In this document: one piece after another, positions 10,485 through 20,570 of the stretch
Numbering within the stretch: the stretch's first letter is position 1
Layout: each line of letters begins with the position of its first letter
DNA from: Aphanomyces cochlioides
Taxonomy: Eukaryota > Oomycota > Saprolegniomycetes > Saprolegniales > Verrucalvaceae
Length of the DNA stretch: 64,000 nucleotides
Assembly: GCA_019828595.1 (NCBI GenBank)
Contig: JAHQRK010000013.1
Location: 1,395,501 to 1,459,500, forward strand
Direction of reading: 5' to 3'
Made by a program: the position numbers and the translations under genes
The notes under the pieces: generated by a model
What the model saw: only the letters and a program-made list of their open reading frames with translations
What the model was told of the DNA's origin: nothing
Databases searched by the model: none

Positions 10485-11659
10485 GTAAGAATATACATGA
10501 AGAGGTATATTATTACCTCTTCATGGACAATAATAGCCCATCTGGCTCTTCGTACGTGTAGTACCGCTGTCAAGCTATCTCACACTCAACAGCTATTAAC
10601 CCAATATTGACTTTGACTTAAGCAAAGTCCTATTTAGAAAATGTCAATTTTCGGACAATCTTGTCTTGAGATTAGGAAAGTTCCTAGTTGTACTAAGTCA
10701 ATACAGAGTTCGACTTAAAGGCCCGCTAAGTCAATCTGATCACGACTTAAGATCCGAATCTCGACTTATGTATTTCCACAGGATAATTAGTTGTTAGAGG
10801 AAAATGTCTATCTAAAGTTGACAAAAACTCTCTAATAGAGAGTTTTCGGAGACGTGTACCTCCCATATTTTATTTTGTAAACTTAACAACCACAACCAGC
10901 GACTTGAGGAATTTGGATGCACCAACCGTGAGGCGTTTGCATCGGAGGAAGAGTGATCTTTCAATCAACTATTTGGTTCATGTTTCGTACGCAGCGAGGA
11001 TGATAGTGCGATGAGTCATCCCATGAGGAACTGTCACACGGCAACACACAGGACACCGAGGCAAAATACTAAATATCTCCCAGACGAGCTCACATCAAGT
11101 AGTACTTGTCCACTTGAAATGAGTCAAAGCGTTGTAACGTCCTCGTCGTTTGCCCGTTTGCTTTCGCAATGCATTGCGCAGCCACTTCAGCTAACAGAAA
11201 ACTACCTCTGAAAATCTATTCTCTATACAATGCCTTGGCCGCAGCTGGATTTGAATCGTAGAGGGAGTTCGATGATTACCTGACTGTGGTGTTCTTATGA
11301 TTGCTCACGTTGGAAGTTGAGTAACCACGTCGCCCTGAATGTCCCCAGACCCATGAGCTGAATTCAGGTTTTATATTTCAATCACAGAGCAACAGAGTAG
11401 AAAAATGGCAAACCCATTCCAGTAAACCGCATTGTCCTTCAAAAGTTTGTCACGAGAGAATTTTGCGTTTGTTCCAGTCTCTGTATACAGTATGTGCGAT
11501 CAAGTTGAACATACAAATTCACAAAGCATGGACTGATCAACAAGCAAACCCCGTTCGTTTCTCTTGGGTGCTTCTTGTTTGTCACAGATAGGTTTCGACA
11601 TTACGCGCCAACTCCTTGCGTCTCTATCCAGCACTGATCATTATTCTATTGTCCGTGCG
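10485..11659. other. No gene seen; one short hairpin
   Basis: No coding signature. CATGAAGAGGTA (from about 10497) and its complement TACCTCTTCATG form a hairpin just outside the right end of element A. Short GACTTAA words recur at 10610-10770 without clear periodicity. Confidence 0.4.
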
Positions 11660-12076
11660 ATGGCCACGTGCTTGTTTTTCGAGTGTCAAAACGTTGTCGA
11701 GCCTGGCTGCACGAAATGCGTCTTTCATCGAAATCGACGACAATGCACTGCCGCAAATTGCCTGAACCAAGCGTATTCCAAAGGGCGTTGTGTGCGCCAC
11801 GGAGCGAGGAAGACATGCCAAGTGGAAGATTGCAATCACTACCGGCGAGTCGGTGGCTACTGTGCAAGGCATTTGACAGAACTACGGAAACGTCAAACTC
11901 AAGTTGTAGCTACCGCCGCGACAAGCTTTTCCGACAGGCTGGTGAATTACGATGTGCTGCCGCTGTCGACAATTGAAAACTACGGCTTTCTTGAAGGTTC
12001 AGAGCAGATCAGTTCGTGCTTTGCACTAGAGGATTGGCTCGAAGTTGCAGAGCTCTTATCTCATAGCCCTGCCTAA
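11660..12076 (+). CDS. Three-knuckle CX4CX9-10CX2H protein (WRKY19-like family)
   Basis: The ATG at 11660 starts MATCLFFEC, matching the start of the paralogues. Three knuckles follow with spacing C-x4-C-x10-C-x2-H and then C-x4-C-x9-C-x2-H twice (knuckle 2 has NQAYSKGRCVRH, knuckle 3 HYRRVGGYCARH). A low-complexity linker leads to a short C-terminal motif, DWLEVAELL, at about residues 125-133. Proteins of this type are often auto-annotated 'WRKY transcription factor 19' although no WRKY domain is present. A nuclear DNA- or RNA-binding or protein-docking role is inference. The ORF is intact with no intron needed, 138 aa. Confidence 0.85.
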   Translation: MATCLFFECQNVVEPGCTKCVFHRNRRQCTAANCLNQAYSKGRCVRHGARKTCQVEDCNHYRRVGGYCARHLTELRKRQTQVVATAATSFSDRLVNYDVLPLSTIENYGFLEGSEQISSCFALEDWLEVAELLSHSPA

Positions 12077-12366
12077 CCAAGCTGATCCACGACGTGTTGG
12101 CGTTATTCCACTTGATTTACGTTGAACAGCAGCTTTGATCGCACAGCTGAGCTGGGAGACATGGCGACTACGATGTTCTACAGCTGCTGAGAGACGCCCC
12201 AGTGCCGCTGGAGCCATCAGCAATATCCCATGACTAGAGGTGAGCCCGGCATATCGGCATGCACATTCGAAACAACCTGATTTGTTGAAACAAGCCTTGG
12301 CGTTGTGGGGCTAGTTGGAAGTTCACAATGCGCGATGTATTAAGAATTGCGAATCCATGGATAGAC
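12077..12366. other. 3' flank of knuckle gene, no gene seen
   Basis: Nothing recognised between the knuckle-gene stop and the long inverted repeat. Confidence 0.4.
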
Positions 12367-12837
12367 AGGAGTATTTCTATCACATCAGGGGCAGAAGGGG
12401 ATAAAGATGTGGCAGATCTATGTCACTTGGAGGCTCACCAGTTTGAATTTTTACGTGCAGCTGGGACTTGAACTTGACTGTCTCGGGTTTGTCTCGTTGG
12501 ATTTGTTGATTCCAAATGTATAATATTTGAGAGGTAACGTTATATCCTGTCATTATTTGCCTTCTCCTGTCTAGAGCTTGATAATCGGTTCAAGATACGA
12601 GGATAATAAAGCTGAAGAGTTGACCTTTCCTCTCCTCAGATTATCAAGCTCTAGACAGGAGAAGGCAAATAATGACAAGATATAACGTTACCTCTCAAAT
12701 ATTATACATTTGGAATCAACAAATCCTACAAGACAAACCCGAGACAGTCAAGTTCGATCAAACTGGTGAGCCTCCGAGTGACATAGATATGCCACATCTT
12801 TATCCCCTTCTGCCCCTGATGTGATAGAAATACTCCT
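12367..12837. repeat. Long inverted repeat (foldback), arms about 200 bp, 52-bp loop
   Basis: The left arm (12367-12586) and right arm (12639-12837) are reverse complements over almost their whole length. They begin AGGAGTATTTCTATCACATC and end GATTATCAAGCTCTAG at the loop. The arms differ by a few substitutions and one gap of about 21 bases (present in the left arm only), so they are old enough to have diverged. No TIR-type transposase lies inside. It may be a foldback/MITE-like element or an inverted duplication able to make a hairpin transcript. Confidence 0.9.
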
Positions 12838-14554
12838 CAGACGCGATCGAGGCAAAGTTCCAAGTGAAAGTGAGACAAGCTCAGAGAAAATACTCTCTAC
12901 CTTTATAATATAATCAAAACAATGTATCATATTATACAATATATAGGTCTTTAGAGTAAGAATTAGATTCGTTGCTTGAGCAACATGTCTTCTCTATATT
13001 GTCTATCACCAAATCACCTTGTCCACACAATCGCAATCATCTTATTATGCAATCAACAATTGTTGAGGCGAAGGGATGGGGAGATATTCTTCCGAAGTGT
13101 TCCTATCACTGTCCAGTGCGACTCCAGTGAAGGCAGAGGGCCCTCTCTCAGATTGGCATCGAACGGAGTGTCGTCGAGACTTGGAGCTCACCTGGATGCT
13201 CGCATCCAAGTATACTTGAACATTTCAGACTGTTGAGTAGATATTGATTGGTGAAAATCTTGACTCCAGTTGATAACGCTCCTATTGGTCCAAGGCACGA
13301 GTCCACATTGCCAGATTGTGACTATGCTCCGCTGCGCCCCCCTTCGAACAATTTCGGCTTCTTTATAGACCCTTACGCTTGCCCAGGAATTAACACGACA
13401 AGCACCATTTAACTTAAGATATCCCCGACCACTTGACGGTGGTAAGGGCCCCAAATCAACTCATTAACCCTCAAAAATGTTGCAAAAGGGGGGATGTGGG
13501 GATTCGGGGGATTGTGTTTTCCACGGGTAGAGAGCTTAAATCTTATTCACTGCCGGACTCAAACGTACCCTTCAGTCCAGAGGTCTTGATTTAGCCAATG
13601 CTGCCATGATTAATGCAAAGTCATCCAGTCCAGCTGGACACCGCGCGACCACCAGTTGCTGGCTGAAAATTTGAAAGTTGTCTGATCTAGTTTGTAACGA
13701 GCAGGGGTCGACCCATGGGCTTGCCTTGAAGCGAAGACGATTGTTACTAATATCTCTTGTGGTCAGTCGTCATCGCCTCGCTCTCTGTTAGCTCAGGTGG
13801 CTTCAAATCCCAAGATTCGATCCGCTTTCTTCTGGGCTTTCCTTTTTCTGCAAGACATACAGAAGGGATGCTTGTAGCATGACGTTTCATCCTCCATGAT
13901 ATAGAACGTCCTACGTTCCATCTCATTTCATCTCGTGGTACAAACAGATTCTTCGTCAACCATCTTTCGCGTCGCTATCAACTTGGATGTAATATCCTTG
14001 GAGCCTAGAGCCCCCCATGGCAAAGCATGTAGTTATGCAACGGAGGCTCGGAGTTGAGAGCAGACTAGGAGATGTTTGCCCGTAATTTACGCTCTTAGAC
14101 GTGAAAAGATTGGCTTTTCTATCCAGCGCGCTGCGTGTTGATGGATTGTGTAGCATACTGGAGGGGAAGTTTCGGTGTCGCGGGCATTACATGCATATGA
14201 GAATGGGCATCTCACATGTATGAAACTTTGTTTCCCTTCGACTTATAGCGCTTCTTTCTCGCCTTGGCGGCAGAATCCTTGAGGCTGTATCATAGAATCG
14301 CCGACGTGTGCTCTCTGTATCACAAACTTGCCTCCACGACCATTCAAAGCTGCTACAATGACGCGATGTTATCCATTGATGGCGACTAAACTATCCATGG
14401 CCGCGCGTGCCAAGTCAAGCAGGAAACTGACCTCTTCTGACCCGTTTCAGAGCCCTCTTCTTCGTCAAGGCGACGTCCATGAAACGCAGCTGCTGACATC
14501 CCACGCTTGATTTCAAGGTGGTTCCACTCGTTCATTCTTCAATTTTGTTCCGCA
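12838..14554. other. No gene supported
   Basis: Several overlapping ORFs of 60-90 codons occur on both strands but none has a family motif. A G-rich run is at 13484-13512. Positions 13747-14156 on the minus strand hold two adjoining short ORFs rich in Arg/Lys that I could not assign. Confidence 0.35.
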
Positions 14555-15031
14555 ATGACAGCCATGTGTATCTTTTACCGCTGCCAAAACCCCGCCGACG
14601 GCAGCGGCCGCAAATGCATTGTCCACCTCAACCGAACGCCTTGCAAAGCTTTTCAATGCCCCAACCAAGCCTACGCACGCGGCCGCTGCGTGCGTCATGG
14701 AGCGCGCAAGCTCTGTCGAGAACAAGGATGTCCCCACCATCGCCGAGCAGGCGGTTACTGCGCTCGCCACACTGCGGCAATGGGACTACAGAAGAAACCA
14801 GACAGACCACTCCTCCAACTGGAGCCCCTCGCGTTTGGCTCTGTACCACCGAGCGTTGTTGACACAGACTGGTTGGAAGTGCTCGACCTCTTCCAAGAAG
14901 ACCGAAGCGGCGCCAACGGAAGCATGAATGCATTGAGCGAGCCCCCCCTTGTGATGGGGGACTGGGAATTCCTGGCGATGTGTGAAGACCCCCTCTTGGA
15001 CCTTTTGACTAGCACGTCGTGTGTCTCGTAG
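14555..15031 (+). CDS. Three-knuckle CX4CX9-10CX2H protein
   Basis: The start ATG at 14555 (alternative ATG 14564) is chosen because MTAMCIFYRC aligns with the paralogue starts. Knuckles: CIFYRC...CIVH, CKAFQC(PNQAYARGR)CVRH and CREQGC(PHHRRAGGY)CARH. The C-terminal half is acidic and Leu/Pro-rich. It holds the family motif DWLEVLDLFQED followed by a second Trp motif (GDWEFLAM). The coding sequence is unusually GC-rich compared with its surroundings, so long antisense ORFs shadow it. 158 aa, intact. Confidence 0.85.
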   Translation: MTAMCIFYRCQNPADGSGRKCIVHLNRTPCKAFQCPNQAYARGRCVRHGARKLCREQGCPHHRRAGGYCARHTAAMGLQKKPDRPLLQLEPLAFGSVPPSVVDTDWLEVLDLFQEDRSGANGSMNALSEPPLVMGDWEFLAMCEDPLLDLLTSTSCVS

Positions 15032-15805
15032 GCAGTCAGCTCGAAATGAGTCAAGTAGAAAGAAGATTAATAGTAGATCACGTTCAGTAGTCATATCGTC
15101 GTTCATGTCCTTGTCGCGTTTGGAGGACATCCAAGCCAATTGGGGGATCGACTTCGCCAGCTTGAAACGCCGCGTCTTTCCGTCGCATGCTTGAATTGAC
15201 GCTTTTATGCTTGCACGTCGATGTCTGTCGGGTAGATACGACTGGAGTAACTTTCGACAGAGGCATAAAATGCCCAGCGCTGAGGCTTTGAAGTGTTGTC
15301 AATACTGTACTTTTCTCGCCATCATAAACAATATGGATGTCAAGGTCGAGAGCATGTCGCACGATTGGATGCATAGAGAAGAAATTCGTTCCTTGGCGTC
15401 AAATCTTTCGCCAAAACGAAGGAATGAAGCCTACGAGAGCCTCTTCTTCCCACTCCTTGCAACTCTGTTTTATTCTAGTCAGTTTGAGCTCCTTAACAAC
15501 ATTTATCGTGAATCACAAGCTTAGCCGCAGGTCAAGTCAATGGTCATTTTGTAGCTGTAGACTGAAGAGAGAGATGCGGAGTTCGCACCGTGAATTACCC
15601 TGTCTAGATCGAACGATAGCGCATCGAACCTTTGTCGTACCAGTACAATGCGGATATGTAGCGAGCCATGGACTGACAAAGGAGCAAAGGGGCCAGTGGT
15701 GACCACTCACTGGATGATGATTTGTCATTTTGGCAAATTCCGATTTTTGAATTTCAAAATATCAATTTTTCAAAATCTATACTAGTACTATCATAGTATT
15801 GTCCA
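15032..15805. other. No gene supported
   Basis: A 105-codon open frame (15207-15524, plus strand) has no recognisable motif and overlaps alternatives in other frames. Nothing else seen before element C. Confidence 0.35.
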
Positions 15806-15991
15806 TAGTAGAGAGTTTGCGCAAAGTGTGATTATACTATAGGCAGGGTTATAGAGATAGATTTATGGAGGAACCTTTAATAACAAATAATTTATAGTCA
15901 AAGATCGATAGTCAGTCACCACAACTATAAAAGCATGTCTATAATCTTCGAAAACAACTCTAAGTATTGATAAGTTGTTATATTCAATATA

Positions 15992-16400
15992 ATGTCTTTT
16001 CACGGGGTTCCTCTTGGGCAATGCCCATTGCGGTCCAGCCAGTTCACAAGCAGACGGATGGCCCATCCAATGATCGAGGCTTCGCTGGAAGTCGCCAGCA
16101 ATGAAGAACGCGTGGTGCTTACCCCTGCCGACGACATCAAAAAAGAGAGGAAGACGCGAATTGCTTACAAGGAAGCCGACGATGTCAAGCTGCTGCAAGA
16201 GATCCTTAGCGACGATGGACTCTTCATCGATGGCACCAAGGAAGTCTTGTAGTGGCATGGCATTCACAAGCGCCTGCAGAGTGGTGGTATGGATGTCAGT
16301 GAGCATAGTCTCAAGCGTCGACTCAAAACAATCTACGACTCATTCTGTGTGGCCGAGCGCACATCCCAAAGAGCTTCAGGTACGATTATATCACTCGTAA
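15992..16400 (+). pseudogene. Myb/SANT-like ORF of element C
   Basis: The frame opens at 15992 with MSFHGVPL. A helical DNA-binding-like segment follows (RKTRIAYKEADDVKLLQEIL, then W.GIHKRLQSGG and SLKRRLKTIYDSFC). A TAG at 16250-16252 interrupts this segment before the conserved Trp, so the protein would be truncated unless the stop is bypassed. This is the element's second gene and converges with the transposase fragment. Confidence 0.6.
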
Positions 16401-16459
16401 CCTATCTATAATGCCCATTTAAGCGTTGAGGAGTCGCTCGACGAGAAGACTCAACTGCT

Positions 16460-17068
16460 TCAAGAATTCCATGAACTTTTATGCGAGCGGCAGGCCAGTG
16501 AAGTCGAAAAAAAGAAGACAATGCCGGCTTTCTTAGCAATAGCTTGAGCTGACGCTGCTGTCCACGCAGACACCATTGCTGTGTCAAACTCAATCTTGGT
16601 ATTGTATTTCATATACAATGCATCAAGTACATGCAGAAAAATTCTACAAAACTCAGACGGTTCTCTTCCAAACAACAACGACAGCTCTATCAATCGATTC
16701 GGATAGCTCAATCGACGTAAGAGAATCAATAAACCATCTACTGCACTTACTTTGAGTCTACTCGTCATAAATATGACCTCAGGGAGACGCATGGCCACAA
16801 GAAGTCGACTGATGTCCCTTTTTGAGAATCGAAACAACGTCACGCATGTTTGCTCACACACCGAGGTCAGTTGAAATCGTTCCTGGGGTATCAGGAGCCT
16901 TTCATGAATCGAGCGACGGAGGAGCAAGAAAACCAGGTCATCATTACTCGCGGCGAGCAGCACCATCACTGTCGGGTGCATTTCTTGTTGTCGACGGAAA
17001 TGAGTATGTGAACGGCTGGTCCAGAGATTCAAACCAATACAACCACCAAACCTCTCTAACTCTCTCAT
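16460..17068 (-). pseudogene. Harbinger-type transposase, N-terminal half only (element C)
   Basis: The protein aligns in pattern with the B transposase: LFRFSKRDISRLL, DGLLILLRRLSYPNR, LLFGREPSEFCRIFLHVLDALY. It stops shortly after AQAIAKKAG, just where the first catalytic Asp segment (FIDGT in B) should begin. The entire DDE domain is missing. An internal deletion of the element explains both this and its short total length of 1.37 kb. Confidence 0.75.
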
Positions 17069-17741
17069 TCATTTATGGTCAATATTGTAGTGTGCGCAAT
17101 CGCCGTGAGCAATGAATTATATTATAGATATGACTATGCTCCATAGTATAACCTATAGTATAATCACGTTTTGCGCAAAGTCTCTAGTACTTCGAAGCTG
17201 AATAAAATCTGCGTTCTACACTGCTCGCTCGCGCGTCAGCAATGATTAAAACGTGCCACTCGATGCTCACGGATTGCAATCGTAACTGATTCATGTATGT
17301 TGATTGTGTCATTGGTGATACAGTCGAAGAGGCTGATATTCTATTGGCTAAAATTAAGATTTTGGTGAATTCTGATTGGCTAACTTGAAATGACAATATC
17401 AAAATTTGATAAATTGCATCAAAAATTTGATTTTACAGGGGTCGACAGCATCCACACGTCTTGAGTTGCAGGAGATGATTGACACATCCGTTTTCACTCG
17501 TTCTTTTTCCAAACCATGTGAATTTGTACGCTGGATACCCCTGTTCAACTCATTACCTCTGAAAACGAAACACACGTGAAATATAATCCAAAAACCAGAA
17601 GGTTAGGGCCAAACTTTACTGCGAATAATTATAATCTTCTAAAAATTGTATAAGTTTACAAAATGTGCCATATCAAATTTTGAAGACTTGATCCGTTACA
17701 AACCTCTGTGGTATTAATACTACACATCTGTTTTGGTGATA

Positions 17742-19247
17742 ATGACCACTCGTGCGCGCATGGACGTGAATGCAAGCATCTACAACGAGATTTGTAGCTA
17801 TGTCAAGTCGGGTCGGCCTCCTGCTCTCACAAAAGAAGAGCATCTGTGTATATTGCGCATGCACGCTCAAATGAGGCACGAAATGCATTGTACCAGCTCT
17901 CGATATGATGTCAGCGCCAGAATTGCGACACTATTAGGTCGAAGCCGTGACACAATCCAAAGAATTTGGCGGACGTATGTCCATCAGAGAGCGATTAATG
18001 TTGCAATGCCGCCCTCAAACAGGAATGCAAAGCCAACTAAGATCCCTGCAACAATCGACACCATTTCAAATGTCCAAAAATTCGTCAGAGACAAACGACA
18101 ACGACGAGAGCGAGTTGTCGCCAAAGATGTCATGGTGTATTTGAAATCAATAGGTATATATCTTTGGTATAATATGGTAGAGTTTCTCATGTTTGGATCA
18201 ATAGAGATAATACACTACGACGAGAGCAGTGCTAAGGAAAAGAACGCTGCATTGCGGTCAGTGCAGAGATTCTTAAAGAAGTGTGGGTATTTACGAGGCA
18301 GCAAAAAAGGTACTAAGTCACTGTCTATGACCGAGAAAAACACAATGTTGCGTGATGAATACGTGCGTCAAATATGCAGTGCTACTCAGCATGTTAATCA
18401 GGCAAACAAATCAACAATGGTGTATCTTGATGAAAGTTATATTCATCACCATTATGCAAAAGACGAATTGTCCCTCTATGATCCTAATGACATCCTCGAC
18501 ACGCACCCGAAACCAAAATACAAAGGCCAGCGTTTTTGCTTCATTGGAGCCATCATTGACGGTGGACTTGACGATTCAAAATTTGTATGCTACGATAAAT
18601 TTCAGGGGGGAAATCGACAAACAAAAGACTACCATGGAATGTTTGACCACACGTATTTCGTCAAGTGGTTCAAGCGCTTGCTTGAGAAATTGTCAGAGTT
18701 GCGCATATCCAATGCTATCATTGTGATGGATAACGCAAAGTATCACAAGCGCTTACCTGATGGAACACCTCGCTTCTCTTGGTTGAAACACGAGCTAATA
18801 GTGGCTTGCCAAGACCGACAAATTTTGATTGATCCCTCCGATCTGAAGTCTGCAATTTGGTCAAAATTGAGACCTTTGGTGGAGAATACCTTACCTCTTG
18901 TTTGTACGATGGCTTGTGAAGCTGGTCACCGTGTGTTGTATAGCCCTCCACACCACTCCAATCTTCAACCAATCGAGTTGATTTGGGCTATCACAAAAGA
19001 ATCTGTCGGTAGACAATACAACACTAGCACTACCTTTGCCGATGTTGGGAGTCGACTCGATATCGCGATTGAGTCGCTGACGTCATCTATGATCTATGGT
19101 TGTATTAGGAAATCTGAAAAGGATCTTCTTGACCTCCACAAGCATATCTCAACGTTGGATGCGGAGAACAGCCAGCCGCCAAGTGATGAGCTCGAAGATG
19201 ATTCAAGCTGTTCTTCCTGTGGATCAAGCAGCTCTTCCAATGTCTAA
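17742..19247 (+). CDS. DDE_3 (IS630/Tc1-mariner) transposase
   Basis: From the ATG at 17742 one open frame of 501 codons runs to 19247. The N-terminal part carries a homeodomain-like HTH (RSRDTIQRIWRTYVHQ). The catalytic core has MVYLDESYIHHHY (first D), IIVMDNAKYHKR (second D) and HHSNLQPIELIWA (third residue E), all present. The C-terminus ends in an acidic and Ser/Cys-rich tail. The frame contains a 51-bp in-frame segment (18154-18204) with GT...AG ends that reads unlike the family, so it may be a short intron. This is the only transposase here without a definite lesion. Confidence 0.85.
   Translation: MTTRARMDVNASIYNEICSYVKSGRPPALTKEEHLCILRMHAQMRHEMHCTSSRYDVSARIATLLGRSRDTIQRIWRTYVHQRAINVAMPPSNRNAKPTKIPATIDTISNVQKFVRDKRQRRERVVAKDVMVYLKSIGIYLWYNMVEFLMFGSIEIIHYDESSAKEKNAALRSVQRFLKKCGYLRGSKKGTKSLSMTEKNTMLRDEYVRQICSATQHVNQANKSTMVYLDESYIHHHYAKDELSLYDPNDILDTHPKPKYKGQRFCFIGAIIDGGLDDSKFVCYDKFQGGNRQTKDYHGMFDHTYFVKWFKRLLEKLSELRISNAIIVMDNAKYHKRLPDGTPRFSWLKHELIVACQDRQILIDPSDLKSAIWSKLRPLVENTLPLVCTMACEAGHRVLYSPPHHSNLQPIELIWAITKESVGRQYNTSTTFADVGSRLDIAIESLTSSMIYGCIRKSEKDLLDLHKHISTLDAENSQPPSDELEDDSSCSSCGSSSSSNV
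18154..18204 (+). other. Candidate 51-bp GT-AG intron inside the element D transposase
   Basis: The segment starts GTATAT and ends CAATAG. Removing it joins VMVYLKSI to EIIHYDES without changing frame. The 7-mer TCAATAG precedes the donor and also forms the acceptor, so a small tandem insertion is an alternative explanation. Confidence 0.5.
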
Positions 19248-19416
19248 TATTCGGATATGAGCAAATTTCGGATAAATGAATCTTTTCTTTTTATAGTCTT
19301 GACATTTTATAAGACATCGAGTATTCTTTTTGAAGGGCCAAAGTGTGACAGCACTCCAATATTCAGTTCTATCCGTATCATTATCCGTAAGACGTGTGGA
19401 TGCTGACGACCCCTGT

Positions 19417-20129
19417 TAAACCCAAATTTGTTGTCACAATTGTGACGAAGTTGGTCGAAATCCACGTCAGTGGCGCACTGACGAAGTGCGGCAAAATCGA
19501 CGACCAGCGCTAGTCCGAGCGCTGAGACATCGACAAGGCAAAGCACTAGCGACTCCTCCAAGCCCATTGTGTCGAGTTAATAAAATGCGGTATTCCGAGG
19601 TTATATTTCACTTTGACGAGCAAAATTTTCTCTGATCAATTGAATCAACACCAACAGTGTCCCATACTTGGTGATGAGTGACAGTTTTCCTTGGCGTGCT
19701 CTTTACGCCGTTTGCTTGCGCTGGAGACCTTTCGCTGGGTGCTTTGTCGTACCTCTCTTTGCGTAATGTCCGCCCTGCCTCCCATCTACTGTAATTACGC
19801 CGAGGGAAATATCCTCCTTCACCTTTCCCGTTGAATATCTTCAAGACTTGACGTGGATGCCTGTGGCGAAGGAGTTACAACCCCGTGGGAATCTACAAAA
19901 TGATATCATTACATGCCCGTTTCTCCACCTTTTAGATACACTGTATTTCACGCCTTGTGCTCTACTAGTACTATTAATAGCTGCCATCCATTTGTTGACT
20001 CCATATGATCCGGATGGTAGACATGCGATGTGGCATTTCCGTCGTGGAAAATCTGGTCGTCATGTCACGCCGACGGTGTCGCAACGGTCGTTTAAACAGG
20101 CGACACGATGGACTTGGGTTCATTTCTGA
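19417..20129. other. No gene seen
   Basis: Flank between element D and the next knuckle gene. Short ORFs only. Confidence 0.4.
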
Positions 20130-20570
20130 ATGTATGGCAGCATGGCCAAGTGCCTCTTCTTCGAGTGCCACAATGCTGCCGATCCAGACACGGGCAAATG
20201 CACCTTTCACCGCCATCGAAGCCAGTGTCAAGAACCGCAATGCTCCAATCAAGCTTATTCCAAAGGGCGATGTGTCCGACATGGCTCTCGCAAATACTGC
20301 CAAATGGATGGGTGTATGCACTACCGCCGTGCTGGGGGTTACTGCGCGCGGCATACAAGTCTCCTTCGCCGAGAAAAGGAGCTCGCCCCCATTCAGCCGA
20401 TTGAACCCAAGTCCACTGAAATCCAGGATGAACCCAGGGGGGCGACGCCAATCGGGACGTCGTGGCTTGATGCTATCGATTGGTCTGTTGCGATCCGCCA
20501 ACTGGTGGCCGATGATGCTGCAACAGACTGGAGGCCACGTGCCGACCCAAACCAGGAGGGGAATCAGTGA
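20130..20570 (+). CDS. Three-knuckle CX4CX9-10CX2H protein
   Basis: The start may be 20130 (MYGSMAKCLFFEC) or the inner ATG at 20142 (MAKCLFFEC), which matches the paralogue at 21764 more closely. Three knuckles are intact: CLFFEC...CTFH, CQEPQC(SNQAYSKGR)CVRH and CQMDGC(MHYRRAGGY)CARH. The C-terminal motif is SWLDAIDWSVAIRQL, nearly the same as in the gene at 58004, so these two form a subfamily. A 203-codon antisense ORF here is a shadow of the GC-rich codons. Confidence 0.85.
   Translation: MYGSMAKCLFFECHNAADPDTGKCTFHRHRSQCQEPQCSNQAYSKGRCVRHGSRKYCQMDGCMHYRRAGGYCARHTSLLRREKELAPIQPIEPKSTEIQDEPRGATPIGTSWLDAIDWSVAIRQLVADDAATDWRPRADPNQEGNQ

Larger units (their letters stand above)
15811..17184. 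mobile_element. Element C: Harbinger-like deletion derivative related to B
   Basis: Inverted termini of 33 bp (left GAGAGTTTGCGCAAAG..., right complement GAGACTTTGCGCAAAA..., both continuing GTGATTATACTATAGG) lie at 15811-15843 and 17152-17184. They are flanked by a 5-bp direct repeat TAGTA (15806-15810 and 17185-17189). Inside are two convergent ORFs, a Myb/SANT-like gene (+) and the N-terminal half of a Harbinger-type transposase (-). Structure, GAGA.TTT termini and 5-bp duplications match element B. Confidence 0.85.
17435..19416. mobile_element. Element D: IS630/Tc1-type transposon with 28-bp TIRs
   Basis: Inverted repeats ACAGGGGTCG(A/T)CAGCATCCACACGTCTT lie at 17435-17462 and 19389-19416, with one mismatch in 28. 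A single long transposase ORF fills the centre. I could not find a clean TA duplication: the left flank reads TTTT and the right TAAA. Either the termini are off by a base or two or the duplication has mutated. Confidence 0.85.

Noticed and set aside
11660..12076. True WRKY transcription factor
   Set aside because: No WRKYGxK heptad or WRKY-type zinc finger is present; only the CX4CX9-10CX2H knuckles that trigger that automatic label.
12367..12837. Inverted repeat as an assembly artefact
   Set aside because: The arms differ by substitutions and a gap of about 21 bases, which an assembly fold-back would not produce.
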